Assembly (NCBI RefSeq): GCF_949628265.1
Contig: NC_088786.1
Coordinates: 31,951,681-32,015,680, forward strand
Direction: 5' to 3'
DNA length: 64,000 bases
Source: Cloeon dipterum
Taxonomy: Eukaryota > Arthropoda > Insecta > Ephemeroptera > Baetidae
The translations under genes and the position numbers were made by a program. Position 1 is the first letter of the stretch. The number at the start of each line of letters is the position of its first letter. Under the pieces are notes generated by a model. The model was not told the DNA's origin. It searched no databases and saw nothing but the letters and a program-made list of their open reading frames with translations. Of this stretch, positions 23,165-36,550 are shown one piece after another.

Positions 23165-24232
23165 CTGACACTCAACGTGATTTGATTTGAGTATCTCCCT
23201 GGATTCCAAATTGTAGATAATACCTCGAAAGTCCCAGTGAATATCAATTTCCCATCTCCTCTTAAAGTATAATTGTTCATGAATTTGTTCCTGCCGACAC
23301 GAAATTTAGGAAAAAGCTTTAAGTAATTTTTGTATATTAAAGTCTGATTTAATTCAAGTTTCTTGACTGTGTTAAGGTATGCAACTGCGAGAATATTTGG
23401 ATATAAACTGTGAAAGTTGAACTCGTGACTCAGAAATTGTGGATTAATGGAAGGCGAATTCATTCCGTGAGAACTTTGCCAGGGTTTGCCGCCATTGTAA
23501 TAACGGTTGCACACCTTAAGATTCTCTTACGGCGAGACCAAACTTACAATAGTATTATAAGATAATGTTGTTGATGTGTTAAACTGAGATACTCGGCTCT
23601 GCTGTGATAAGAGTGGAGCTAAAATATCTTTAAACACAATCAAAGAAAACCATGTATTTTTTTCTGCACAAAAATGAAAAAGAGTAATCATATTGTAAAG
23701 TCAAATATAAAAAAAGAGTCATTTAATACTATTAATTGACGGATCGAGACGACCCAAATATTTGTGGGACGTTCTCTCTCTTTAAATGGTTAATTTTTTG
23801 ATTTACAAGTGATAAAACTATTCGTTGATCTTGAACCGATGTGATTATTTGGTCAGCTTGGTACTGGTGCATTAATTCTTTCCTCAGAGTACAAATATTA
23901 TGAGTCAAACTGAATGAATACGACGTTACTTGAATTAATAGACCAAGTATCCAGGCGGCTATCAATCAATGTCTTTATCAAAGAGTTTCGGCATATATTG
24001 ATTTGAAAATTGTATTGTTAAAAAAAATGTTCAATGTTTAGGCACCAATTTTTTTATGCGCAAAATTGTGTAAGAAATTTCCATGTCATGTAAAAAATGC
24101 AAAACCAACATCTAAGGGTCCTTAATTGGACCCGCAAATGATTCAAGTAAGAGCTACCACTGCAATACGCAAGCCGCATTGCGCGACTTGTCGCAAACCG
24201 GGTACCTAGTACCCAAAACAAAAGCAATAAAT

Positions 24233-24270
24233 CTGACTTTTTCAAGTCAAACCTGACTTTTTCAAGTCAA
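24233..24270 (+). repeat. Two direct copies of an 18-bp palindromic motif
   Basis: CTGACTTTTTCAAGTCAA is repeated with a 2-bp gap. Each copy contains the inverted repeat TGACTT...AAGTCA. It directly precedes the minisatellite at 24281. Confidence 0.75.
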
Positions 24271-24280
24271 AATATACGAT

Positions 24281-24436
24281 GAAGACTGGACGATGCCCCT
24301 AAACCGAAGACTGGACGGTGCCCCCCTGAACCGAGGTCTGGATGATGCCCCTGAATCGAAGACTGGATGATGCTCCCCTGAACTGAGGTCTGGATGATGC
24401 CCCTAAACTGAAGACCGGATGGTGCCCCCCTGAACT
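24281..24436 (+). repeat. Minisatellite with alternating 25- and 27-bp units
   Basis: Six units in the order 25-27-25-27-25-27 bp, i.e. three 52-bp dimers. Units begin GAAGACTGG or GAGGTCTGG and carry GATGCCCCT (short) or GGTGCCCCCCT-type (long) cores. Copies differ at only a few positions, so the array is young or homogenised. Confidence 0.92.
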
Positions 24437-25305
24437 GGACTACTAGAGACGTGGCAAGAGCAAGATTCTTATGAAGTTCCATTAGTAAGTATTTGAGGTG
24501 AGAGTTGTTTTATTCATTATCTCACTCTGCTCCCAGTGGGGAAAGCAATTTCAGCGTCTGTCAGATGTGTCAGGATTTAATTTTTCTTTCCAGTGGTTTC
24601 TACGCCTCAGGAGAGGCTGTTATTATATTTTGAAGGCCGTTCTATTTTTATGATTGCAGCGACGATTCTCTCGAGTGGCGTGAAAGCAGTCAAACAATAT
24701 GTAATGGCTTTGTGATAACCATAAAGGGCATCTTCATGAAAATGTAAAGCGAAATAAATTTCAATATTTTTCTTACTTCTACTCGACCTTCATTTGAGTT
24801 GTATAGGTAATGAGGAAAAAAAGAACATTTTTGGCCTCGAGACGAGATTATGGCCTAAATTTTGGGAGGAAAAAAATTAGCAAGATCCTCTTGGATACTT
24901 AAAATTAGAAAGTAGCAAGTTGAACCTAACTAACTGGTTCTCTTGATAAAATAAGATTTAAACATACAAAGGCAAGGCACCGTTTCTTAATCAAAATTGT
25001 AAATGGCTGTAATTAAATACAAGCAAAGTAAAATTCTGAGAGCCAGCTCTTGGAGTTAAAAATAATTGCGTCCGAATTTCGCAATGTCTGGAATCAGAGT
25101 TGGATAACGTTGCGAAGCAAGTTAATTTGTTGTTCAATCTTTGCTTTCCTAACTGCGCAGTTTCTGAATTGGCAACCCAGTTGGCAACCGGTCGCGTGTG
25201 CCAGAACCACTTCCCCTCCACGCTTTTAAAGCACGACAAGCGGGGAAACAAATTAGCTCACCAGACTGCTCGATGCCGGGCTCAATGATAAACAAGGTTA
25301 TGTGT

Positions 25306-25311
25306 TCAGTC
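25306..25311 (+). promoter_or_regulatory. Possible initiator of the 5-oxoprolinase gene
   Basis: TCAGTC, the arthropod initiator consensus, lies about 300 bp upstream of the ATG. A GTGAGT donor (25409-25414) and a TTAATGAACAG acceptor (ending 25594) would make a short noncoding first exon. This is inferred from motifs only. Confidence 0.3.
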
Positions 25312-25612
25312 AGCAGCTGGAGGAGGGGGAAAGCATGGTAGTGTGTACATTGAGTGGATAGTGGTGACTGTGGCGAGGACCACGAAGTAGTAGTAGCAGG
25401 GGGGTGGGGTGAGTGCTTCTTTTACTATTATCAAAAAGTTAACTTTTAATTCACTTTTACTGATAACGCGAACTCGACAACAGGTCTGTGTCTGTACTTT
25501 AGTCGATGTTTGCTTTTCCCACTTGAATCACGGAGATAAAAGGGATCAATATAGATAGACCATAATTATTTCTCTCTTTGCTGTTAATGAACAGAATCCG
25601 GCTGCTTGGACT

Positions 25613-28600
25613 ATGGCTTGGACCAACAGCAAATTTCAATTTGCCATTGATCGCGGCGGAACTTTCACTGATATCTATGCAAGATGCCCTGGAGGAAAAG
25701 TACGCGTGATGAAACTGCTTTCTGTCGATCCGGCTTATCCTGATGCCCCTAGGGAAGGTATTCGGCAAATTTTAGAAAAGGTATATGATAATATACTCTA
25801 ATTTATAATTTTATTATTTCTAGAAATAATGCCTAGTTTGTTATTTGACCTATTCGGTTTCCATAGGAGCTCGGCACTTCAATACCAGCAAATGAACCTA
25901 TTGACGAAGAGAAAATTGAATGGATCAGGATGGGCACCACAGTTGCCACAAATGCTTTGCTGGAGCGAAAGGGCGAACGAATGGCTCTGGTTGTCAATGA
26001 AGGCTTTAAAGACATTCTTTATATCGGTAATCAAGCCAGACCCCGCATTTTTGACTTGGTAGTGTGCTAATATTTTTTACTAATGATTGAAGTTATTAAA
26101 TTTTTTGTAATTTTTTTAGTCTATAAAATGCCCTGACGTTTTGTATGAGTCGGTGGTTGAGGCACGGTGTAGGGTTTTACTTGAAAAGTCGGAGTGCGAG
26201 TTGAACAGCATTGAGCAGTACCCAAAGGTGACAGGGAAAACAGGTGAAAAAATAATAGTCAGTCAAGGTTTGGACGAGGAAAAACTTCGCTCAGATCTTA
26301 AACCCCTCCTGGAAAAGGGTATCAAAAGTTTGGCTGTGGTTTTGATGCACTCGTACACGTAGGCTTATTTTCTGGCAATTATTTACTGTATTTCTATCAG
26401 CTGCAATATTCAGGTTCTTCGAACACGAGTTGAGAATAAACGAAATCGCCAAGGAATTAGGCTTCACGCACGTTTCGCTGTCTCATCAAGTCATGCCGAT
26501 GGTTAGAATGGTTCCCAGAGGATTCACTGCTTGTGCAGACGGCTACCTAACACCGCACATTCAGACATACTTGAAGGTAAAAAGTTGAACGTAGGAATAT
26601 TTAGCTTATTTAATTCTGTTGTTAGAGTTTTGCCTCTGGATTTAAGAACGGCCTGAAAGGCGTGCATGTTCTCTTTATGCAGAGTGATGGGGGTCTTTCA
26701 CCAATGGAGCTGTAAGCTAGTATACTATTCTATCTTTCCTATAATTATATGTAGCATAGAAAAGCATTGAATTAATTTTTCTTCCCTTGACTAGAGCATT
26801 GTTTTAAAAATATTTTGATGTTGTGTGCAGTTTGGTTATTGTAGAATAGCTTTTTTGACACTGTTTATCTTCTCTTTTGTAACGGTAAAGTGAGTTCTCA
26901 TTTATTTTGTACTTTACATGTCATTTTTAATTAGAATTAATATGACAATATGGCAATGTTATTGTAATCTGGCAGCCAGTTTACATTCACAAAGTTATAA
27001 ATTGTTTATTCTCATCTAAGTCATAATGCACATTGTACAAATACAAACAAAGTTAAAGTCAGAAAAATATATCGATGAGTATAAGGCAACAAAGCTAGCG
27101 AAAAACCGATTAAACAGACCGTAGTCATCGCAATGCGCCCGTGAGATAGATCACTTACACCAAAAATTACGATAAAAAAACACTCGCCACGTGTATTGTG
27201 CTGCTTGAATTGCGGAGCGGTGTAGTCTGAGCGCCAGAAGCAAATCGTTCCATGGCTTGACGACCCTGAAGAAGAACGCGCATTGGCCGAAAGCACTGCG
27301 GGTCGGGGGCGGCTGGAGGCGGTGGTGCTGGCCACTATCACCTCTCAGTACACAACCTTGAATTAGTCTCGCACGCGCGTTAAAATTAGTTAAAAATTCT
27401 TTTTGTGACTATTTTCACTTTCCCTATTTTAACAAAAAAATTAAAATTACGTTCACACACAAAAAAAAAACATTTAACCAATCCAATCCTAAAAAATAGA
27501 ATGAATGGTAAGTTTGAACGTTTTTATCTTTTAAGTCGCATTCTAGCAGGTTATATTTTGTTTGTCATTTTTTGTTTGTCTGAGGAAATGTTAAACATTT
27601 ATCAACTGTTTTTAAAAGATATGCATAGCAAGTTTGTTAACTTCGAACAAAATGTACTGAATAATATTAGAATATTTAAAAAACTGACAAACTTATTGTG
27701 TTTAATGATTTCAATTGCCAGGTTCAATGGTTCAAGAGCAATTCTGAGTGGCCCGGCTGGTGGTGTCGTTGGCTACGCCATGACCTCATGGGACAGTGCT
27801 TCAAAGCAACCAATTATTGGCTTTGACATGGGAGGAACCTCGACGGATGTCAGTCGCTATGCCGGAGAATACGAACATGTTTTTGAGTCCACCACTGCCG
27901 GTATCACGATTCAGGCGCCGCAGGCAATTATTAAAAATTGACTTTTAGTGTCTGAGTGAACAAAACAACTTTATCCACAGCTGGATATCAACACGGTGGC
28001 CGCCGGAGGCGGTTCAATGCTCTTCTTTAGGTCTGGCATGTTTGTGGTCGGGCCCGAGTCGGCTGGAGCGCACCCTGGACCAACTTGCTACAGGAAAGGT
28101 GGACCGCTCACTGTGACCGATGCAAACCTGGTGCTTGGCCGAATCCTACCTAAATACTTTCCAAAAATATTTGGACCAAATGAAAATGAACCTTTGGATA
28201 AAGAGGGCGTTCTTAAAGCTTTTGAAAGGCTAACAAATGACGTGAGGGTGCTAAAAGTTTAAGAGGGTCTAAATTTGATTCGCCCACTCTTAGATTAATG
28301 CTTTTGAAAGTAAAGAGCGAGGGGCTGAATTCACCCCTCGGACTAAGGAGGAGGTTGCCATGGGTTTTATCCGGGTGGCCAATGAAGCCATGTGCCGACC
28401 AATCCGAGCTCTAACGCAAGCGAGAGGCTTCGACACCTCGCAGCACATCTTGGCCTGTTTCGGGGGCGCTGGCGGACAGCACGCGTGTTCCATCGCGAGG
28501 TCGCTGGGCATGAGCACAGTCCTGGTGCACAAATATGCTGGCATTTTGTCCGCTTACGGCATGGCACTCGCCAGTGTGGTACAAGAGGCGCAGGAAGCCT

Positions 28601-31600
28601 GTGCCAAAGTATTCTGTAAAGGTACACCTTGCTATTTTCTAAACAATCTAAAAATTAACGAAACGTGCTTCATTTCAGAGAATTTTGCATTTCTCGATCA
28701 ACGGCTGGCTCACTTGAGCGATGAATGCAGGAGCAAACTGAAGGAGCAAGGGTTCACAGATGAGCAAATAAAAATTGAGCCCTATTTGCACATGAGATAC
28801 AAAGGCACTGATTGTGCTCTGATGTGCCATGCTTCCATTGGCCAACACAGTGATAATGTCATGCAGCATGGCGACTTTTTAACATCTTTCCTGGATAGGT
28901 ACTATTTGCTTGATTTGATTTAATGCGGTGTTTTTCACTTGAGAAATTTCCATTTGTAGATACAATCGAGAATTTGGCTTTGTAATACCGGAGAGACAGG
29001 TTTTGGTCGATGACATCAGAGTTCGCGCAACAGGAGATGTCATCACAAATCTTGAGACAGAAATACAGCCTGCCAATGCTACGCTGCAAACTGAAGAGGT
29101 TTTATAACTCTGCATTTAATTTTTATTTGGATTTTTAAAGTATTTGAAAACAGATCACTAAGGTTTATTTCGAAACTGGCCCGCAAGACAGTCCAGTTTA
29201 CTTACTCAAAAATCTTGGACACGGCGCCAAAGTCAATGGGCCAGCCATAATTATTGACGGCCTCAGCACCATTTTGGTGGAGCCAGGCTGCATCGCGGAA
29301 GTGACCGCTCAAGGCAATTTGCGAATCAAGATAGGTTTTGCTGGCAAGACAGTCGTCGATGAGAAAGTAGACCCAATTCAGCTCGCCATTTTTTCCCACC
29401 GTTTTATGAGCATCGCAGAGCAGATGGGGAGGTAGTTCTCTAAATTAATATCAGTAATTAACCTTACAAAGGAATATAGAATTTTGCAGAGGACGTCAAT
29501 TTCTACCAACATCAAAGAGCGCCTCGATTTTTCTTGCGCCCTATTTGGCCCTGATGGCGGACTAGTGTCCAACGCGCCTCACATTCCAGTGCATCTTGGT
29601 GCAATGCAAGAAGCAGTTCAATTCCAACTGAGACACCTAAAAGACGATTTGCACGCCGAGGATGTCATCCTATCAAACCATCCTTGCGCCGGCGGCTCCC
29701 ATTTGCCAGACCTGACGGTCATCACTCCAGTATTCCACAAGTTTGTATCAATTAAAAATAAAAATGGTTGTACTGATTTTCGTGTAACAGTGACAGCACC
29801 AAGCCAGTATTCTTTGTGGCGAGTCGCGGCCATCACGCTGACATTGGTGGCATCACGCCTGGATCCATGCCGCCTCATTCCACTAGTCTAGACCAGGAAG
29901 GCGCCGCTTTCATCAGCTTCAAACTGGTGTCAAAGGGAAAATTCCAGCAGGAAGCGTTGGAGCAGCAATTGAAGAAAGCTGGATCGAGGAATTTGCAGGA
30001 CAATCTCGCTGATTTGCAGGCTCAAATCGCCGCCAACCGCAGAGTAAGAACACAAACGCGCGTTGAGAAGCGCAGTTTTTTCAATTGGATCTGTGTGCAG
30101 GGCATCCAATTAGTACAAGAACTCATCGAAAGCTATGGCCTGAACGTAGTGCAGGCGTACATGAAGCACATCCAGACAAACGCAGAGCTAGCCGTCAGGG
30201 ACATGCTCAAACAAGTGGCTGAAAGCAGTAAAACCGGTTCGCTTCTGTCGGCTTCGGATTTTATGGACGACGGCTCTGTCATCAATCTGTCTGTCAAAAT
30301 CGACCAAGAGGCCGGCAGCGCTGTCTTTGACTTCAGTGGCACCACTTGGGAGGTCTGGGGTAATGCCAATGCGCCCAGGGCGATCACTCTATCCGCTATT
30401 ATCTACTGCTTGCGGTGCATGGTCCAGCATGATGTCCCATTGAATCAGGTGAGACAGGAGCAAATTATGATTTATAATTGTTCTAAAGAATCTCCGTCAT
30501 CCACTTCTTAAATAATTAACATGACACAATTTTTATATTGAATAAAGAAAAATGAATAATTTTTATATCAATGTATTTTCCTCAAATTTAAAGGACGTTG
30601 ACCCTTTTCCATTTAGCTAATGTAGAATTCTTTTCCCCAAGGGTTGTCTGGTTCCCGTGAAGGTCGTGATTCCCAAGGGCTGTTTGCTCGACCCGTCTGA
30701 AAACGCGGCTGTTGTTGGCGGAAATGTGACGACCTCTCAGAGAATAGTTGACGTTGTGTTTCGTGCGTTTTCCACTTGTAGTGCCTCCAATGGCTGCATG
30801 AACAACATTACCTTTGGCACCGACACCTGGGGTTACTATGAAACCGTCGCGGGAGGAGCTGGAGCCGTGAGTAAATTTCTCTCTCTTAAGTAGTTAAACT
30901 AGCGCGTGCCGTAATAGGTCTTTGGAGAGTAGAAATTCTTGGTATTTACTCTGTTTGTATAGTAGACTCGAACATTCCCTTATTTTCTTTGTTTAATTTA
31001 TTTAACTCTGTTGTGATTATTTTTTATATTTATAATTCAATTCGAAATAATCTTCTATGGCCGAAATTATTGCCTAAGAGTCCAGGAACGCGCGCTCCTG
31101 GATAAAAACCTCAGATTAGATAGTTATTTTTCTTGGTTTACTTAAATTCCATCGATGAATCCAGTCCAGGCACGTTCCATTGTTGAAATAAAAACTGGAT
31201 ATTTATTGTATTTCCTCGTTGCTAATTGTAAGAGCGTAAATTGTATTTTTCCATTTTGCCTCAGCTTAAAAACCCTATTTCATGGTAAAAATATATTCAA
31301 ATTAGCAGACAGAATTTAAAATTTACACTGATTAAGATTTTTAAGAAAACCTGAATCAAATTCCCTGACTGTAAATTCCCAAATAATAGTCCTGATTTTG
31401 TGTTCGCCTTTCAGGGTCCGAGTTGGCACGGCAGGGGAGGTGTGCACACGCACATGACAAATACCAGAATCACTGACCCTGAGATTGTGGAGAGAAATTA
31501 TCCAGTCATAGTAAATCATTTCAGTTTACGACCTGGCTCTGGCGGCGGCGGCCGGTGGCGGGGCGGCGACGGCGTCCGCAGGGAGTTGCTCTTCCGCACT

Positions 31601-33470
31601 CCGGTCACTCTGTCTGTGCTCACGGAACGACGCGTCTTCAGGCCATACGGTCTTTTCGGTACGCATACACACATTTGTTTGCTGTCCCGCCGCGTTTTAT
31701 GGCCGTCTAAGTGCCTCGTTAAACTAGCCAAGCTTGCAGCTGTTGTCTCTCGAGAGATTCGCTGGGGCAAGGAGCAAATTCAATAATTACTTGATGCCGC
31801 CCAACCCCAAGAAGACAAATTAATTGTTAGACGCGTTTCATGGCGTCTTAAAGCGCCCTTTTTACGACTCGACAAAGTTGCCTGCAGTAAAGTTTGGTTC
31901 AGCAAGGTTGAGCGTCTATATTTTTACTCCCGCCCAAATTGCAAGCCATGAATTTTTCATTTCATAGATGATTTCTACTCTTGAGCATGTAAGACATTGT
32001 GCAAATAGTGCGAGAGATAGTAGTTCTTTTGTCGTTGCCCCTCTAAGAGGCTCATCAATCCTCGCTTTTTGCTCATGGTAATATTAAAAGACAGCTTAAT
32101 AATAGGTAAGAGGCTTTCGAGAATAAATGCATTTTCCCTACGCACGAGAAAGCTATTAACTTTGTGACACAACAAGTGGTACTTCCAGTCGACGGAGAAG
32201 CCAGTTGTCTGAAAAGGAAAATGTATTTCTCCGAGAGTGTATTTCTCTTCCCCTTATATAAATCAAACGCCCCCGACTGTGGAATCGCAGTGTGCGACGC
32301 GAATGTGGAACGGCTCAATTGCAGGGAAAGTGATTTTGTGTTGCAGGCGGAGAAGACGGCGAACGGGGCCAAAACCTTTTGATCAGGAGCGACGGCCGCA
32401 TCATCAGGCTGGGATCAAAGACGGCGGTCAGAGTGAACGCTGGGGTAGGTGGAAGCAAATTAAATTGCCCTCTCATAGTCTCATTTGCCGTCCACTTCGT
32501 TTCCCCATTCATCTCCTAATTTTGCACCCCCTAAGAAGCGCCTATTCTAGGGGCCGCTGTAATTAGGTTCCACCTTCGGCAAACGCGCGTTGTTCGCACA
32601 TTTCTCTCTAGCTTTTCCGGGGTCGTATATTTTTTTTATTATTTAGGGCGAGATGATGTACATTTAAGTTTTTGTGCGCGCGGTGTGTCTTTCGGCGTCA
32701 GCCTGCGGTATATATCTGCGGCGCGCTTTTAATAAATTATACCGCGTTGCATGACTGTGTGAGCGCACACGATGGGATAAGAGAGTTGGGAAAAGGAAAC
32801 TCCCAAACACAAACAGGGAGAACGCCGCACGGCTGCTTTTTGCGCCGACGAGGAGTAAGTGGAGCACGCTCATTCAGTCCAGCCGAGAGCTGAATTATGC
32901 AGCGAATTATCCCTGCATGCAAATGCGTGGTGTCTGCCGGTTTAAAAACACTCCCTATAAGTGATACATATTTTCGTCAAAAAACGTCACACAGGGAGAA
33001 CAAAATTCTATTGCACATTCATAATAATTATTGCTGCAGTCGTGCTGTGTGCAGCGCATTGGAATTCAATGTTGCGCGGGTTGCATAGCTTGGGGATCCA
33101 GCAGGCGCTGATCCTTCGCGTTTTGAAATTTAGAGCTCCATTGATTTTACACCACCAGTGGAATTGAGCTGGATTTGAGTCAGACAAAATAATATTTTTG
33201 AAGTGAAATGTGACACTGCAAAACTTCAGATATATCATAACTGCTTCATGTCGTAGATGTATTCTATATCATTTACTTCCCAGTAACTTACCCACTGACG
33301 CGTAAACTTATGTTTTGATTTAGGAAACGTTCCGACTTTTGACCCCTGGTGGCGGAGGTTTCGGCAAGGGATGCCAAGAGAGCGAAGAAGCAACACCGGG
33401 TGCGAATGTGCAAACTTTCGTCGAGAGGGGTAGCGTTTATGAATACCGTCAGGCGCAAGAATCCGCCTGA
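25613..33470 (+). CDS. OPLAH: 5-oxoprolinase (ATP-hydrolysing), complete
   Basis: Cytosolic enzyme of the gamma-glutamyl cycle: 5-oxo-L-proline + ATP + 2 H2O gives L-glutamate + ADP + Pi. Eighteen exons: 25613-25780, 25867-26058, 26120-26358, 26414-26576, 26626-26711, 27722-27923, 27981-28241, 28294-28621, 28679-28898, 28960-29098, 29154-29431, 29480-29740, 29797-30043, 30101-30448, 30642-30866, 31415-31658, 32347-32444 and 33324-33470. All join in phase to 1281 codons (human 1288). The hydantoinase A half carries the nucleotide-binding motifs [10 protein letters not shown] at the N-terminus and [11 protein letters not shown], plus [29 protein letters not shown] and [11 protein letters not shown]. 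The hydantoinase B half carries [70 protein letters not shown] and the end [10 protein letters not shown]. The intron after exon 6 uses a GC donor. The larger introns (548-1010 bp) hold no recognised gene. Confidence 0.98.
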
Positions 33471-33499
33471 TTATCACGTCAATTCAATTGTTCTTGATT

Positions 33500-33505
33500 A
33501 ATAAA
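33500..33505 (+). promoter_or_regulatory. OPLAH polyadenylation signal
   Basis: AATAAA 30 bp after the TGA, followed by a TTG-repeat, U/G-rich tract suited to a downstream element. Confidence 0.8.
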
Positions 33506-34486
33506 GTTGTTGTTGTTGTTGTTTATCCAGTTATCAGAGTTGTGTCATTTCAAACCAGAACCAAGTGGAAATAATTTGATGATAGTTTAATCTGGAAGGA
33601 GAATCCCGTTCAATTCAGTGCAGATGCAGATAATTTTCGCACAAGCTGCTGGAACTTCTAAATTTCTGATAAAATAATCGGTAGAAGAAATTAGAAATTT
33701 AGATAACTTGCTTGTAAATGAATTTTTCAGTCCACAAAAATTAAAAACCTGTCCCTGCACTGCACGATCACTCCTTTGTCAAAATCCAACTTGGCTCACG
33801 TTGGCCTTTTGCCCTTCGATGCGATCTGCGAGTTCCAATGATGCTGGAGGAGTCTGCAATATCCGGAGGCAGTAATTGCCTGCTCAGCCGGCTGCTAATA
33901 TGGAAATGTCTTTTCCTATTTCCTAAGCCGGCACTTGAGACTGCTCACTCGGGCATACACATCTGCCAGCAGTACCAGCAGCAGCAGCAGGAAGAATTAT
34001 CGACGGTGCGATCTCTCACGAGCAGCGAGAAAAAAATGGGAGAAGCAGGAGAATAAATAAAAGTGGGTCGATCTCGTCAGAAGAAGTGTCTGCTTTATTT
34101 TCATATATTCATCCCCCTCCCCTTGTAAAAGTTTTGCGTGTGTTCGTGTGAGTGAATTCACTGAGTACATTATTATGTATAAGGAATTGTACATACGTGA
34201 GTGTGTTGTGAAACAATTAATAACAATATAGTTGATCAACATACACCTGAGCATTTTGAGTTTGTCTAACAGAAACAGGCAACAAGTACATAATATATGT
34301 ATGTATATGATAAAACACAGCGCGTCGACTCTTCGCATTCAAAACAAAATCAAGTAGTGTCGTGTATTAGCAACAAAATTGTACTGCTCGTCATATCAAG
34401 ATGCTAATTAATATAAAATTAAACACGCAAGATAACTTAAGAGAAACGAGAAGACTAGCACGATTCCGCGGCGTCATCCGAGGGGA

Positions 34487-34502
34487 AGAGAGAGAGAGAG
34501 AG
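34487..34502 (+). repeat. (AG)n microsatellite
   Basis: Eight uninterrupted AG units. Confidence 0.9.
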
Positions 34503-36535
34503 CAGAACAATACAAAGACGGGACAAAAGACCAAGCAGAGCTTGAAATTTATAATTCATACAATCGCGAAACGAAACGCGACGTGCACACGAAAATATCC
34601 CCGTTTTTTTGTCAAGTGCTGGGTGTGATTCTTGGACAACAAAGGTACGCGGGCCACTCACTCTATTTACACAAACGTCGAAACAAAGACACGCGATTTA
34701 CGCGAAACAGCCCGCGCTACATAGCAGGGCGTGCGAGACAAGAAGTATAATATTTATGCATGACAAAAATGAAGCTGTTTGTCGCGGTGGCAGAATGTTG
34801 CAATAATCGCGCGCCAACGTAAAGCTGTGCGCGCAGTAATGAGGTGGAAAAATCAACGACACATCGCACGGAAGAGCAGAAAGATAATCATAAAAAAGAA
34901 AGAGTTATTCGGTGTTCACATTCAGAGAGAAAAGAGAATGAATAACATCAACCAGTATATAGTTTATTTGCCTCTTGCCGGGGCGTTTTGTTCTCTTTCA
35001 TTAATTCTGCTTGTTTATATGTCTGTGTGTGTTGGTATATCGCGTTATCTCATCGTTTTCTGGTTGGGAAAACACTTTCCCCTGGAGAGATCACTGTATG
35101 CACCTGTCGCCGAGTAGAACAACACAGTAACAATTTGTGCCGACTGAGGGAGAGAGTCTATTTTTTTTCATCCGCACTATATATATATTTATTAACAGAG
35201 AGTGTTCGTGAGCACGGCTTGCGACGACACAACAATGGAACTCTTTTTTATTTTTGAACACACTGCGCTCTCAGACGACCTCTACACAAAATATCTTCAC
35301 GCTCAGTGCCTGCCATGAATTAATTTCAAGTGTTGATATTCCTGAAATTAAATCAAATTTATTGCTGCTCTGGAAATTCAATTTGACGTTAGTGGAAAAT
35401 TCCAATTCAAACCTTCTCATTTAAATGAATTTATAAATTAACTTAAATTTAATACACTTTTGCGATCGTTACGACTTATTCATTTTGAGAAAATAATAAA
35501 ATAATATGCACTAGCCAGCAATGCAAACCAAATTATCTTCAAGATATTATTTTCACAATCGTGGTCGTCAAGGAAACACCACCAAATTAGCTACTATTTA
35601 AATTAAGATATGTATAAATCCGTTACAGTTAGTACAGTGAATCGCTCTTTTAAAAAATTTACATTGAAACATTCATTTGCAACAAACGACTCTTTCAGGT
35701 TCCAATTAAAAAAGGTGGTGCTCGTTTGAATTAGCACTCAAAGGGATAAATTATTAAAAGAGCTCAACTGAATTGGTCAGAGCAGCAGCTGCTATCTGGG
35801 CGTGTATATCAGTTTCACATGCAAGGTAATTAGCAATTTGAACACGCTGTCTGACCAACGCGCTGCTTTTTAATTTATTGCCTTTCACGTGTACGCATCA
35901 CTCGCTTTTTACTCTTTATACAAAACTCAGCCGCCACTTGTGCTATTTTTTTATCTGTCAGAGAGTTACAAGTACTATTTTAGAATTCTCACATTTGATT
36001 GTTTTCGTTTGGGAAAGCACGATTAATGTGCACGTTTCATTCGCTAGAGATTGTGTTTTGGATGGGTGACTTTGAATACCCTTTATCATCCGTGCTTGCA
36101 TAATCAACCAGAAAATTCAAACAGAGTTGCTTTCAATTTATTCGAATATATAGGAGGTTGATTTTAGCCGCCAAATGTACAAACAGCGATTACCTATGAA
36201 AACACTTCTAAAATTCCAAATATACATCTAATTAATTTTAATTTTATAATGTTTTCACACAGAGAAACCATACCGAATATTTAGGCACTTTCGAAAGCAA
36301 CTGATCAACCCTAAAAATCGCGCAACACGCGAAATCACCGATGTCGTGCCCGTCCAATTCATTCAATGGTTCGGCCTGCAATTTATCGTCGCTCAAAAAT
36401 AATCCACCATCCAAAAAGTTAATGCACATTTTGCCATCCGGAAAGGGCGGCGTGCGTGCGGCAGCAGCGGCTTTCGGGCTTGATTGGCCATTAATAATGG
36501 GATGTGTGTCAACTACAACGCGGCGGGGTGTGATA

Positions 36536-36550
36536 TGTGTGTGTGTGTGT
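36536..36550 (+). repeat. (TG)n microsatellite
   Basis: Uninterrupted TG run of about seven units; more TG-rich sequence occurs near 36870-36900. Confidence 0.9.

Noticed and set aside
36244-36512. Minus-strand open segment after a TTGTAG acceptor, considered as an alternative Neto 3' exon
   Set aside because: It needs a preceding exon ending one base into a codon. The Neto donor at 37691 leaves two bases and the transmembrane exon leaves none, so the phase fails.
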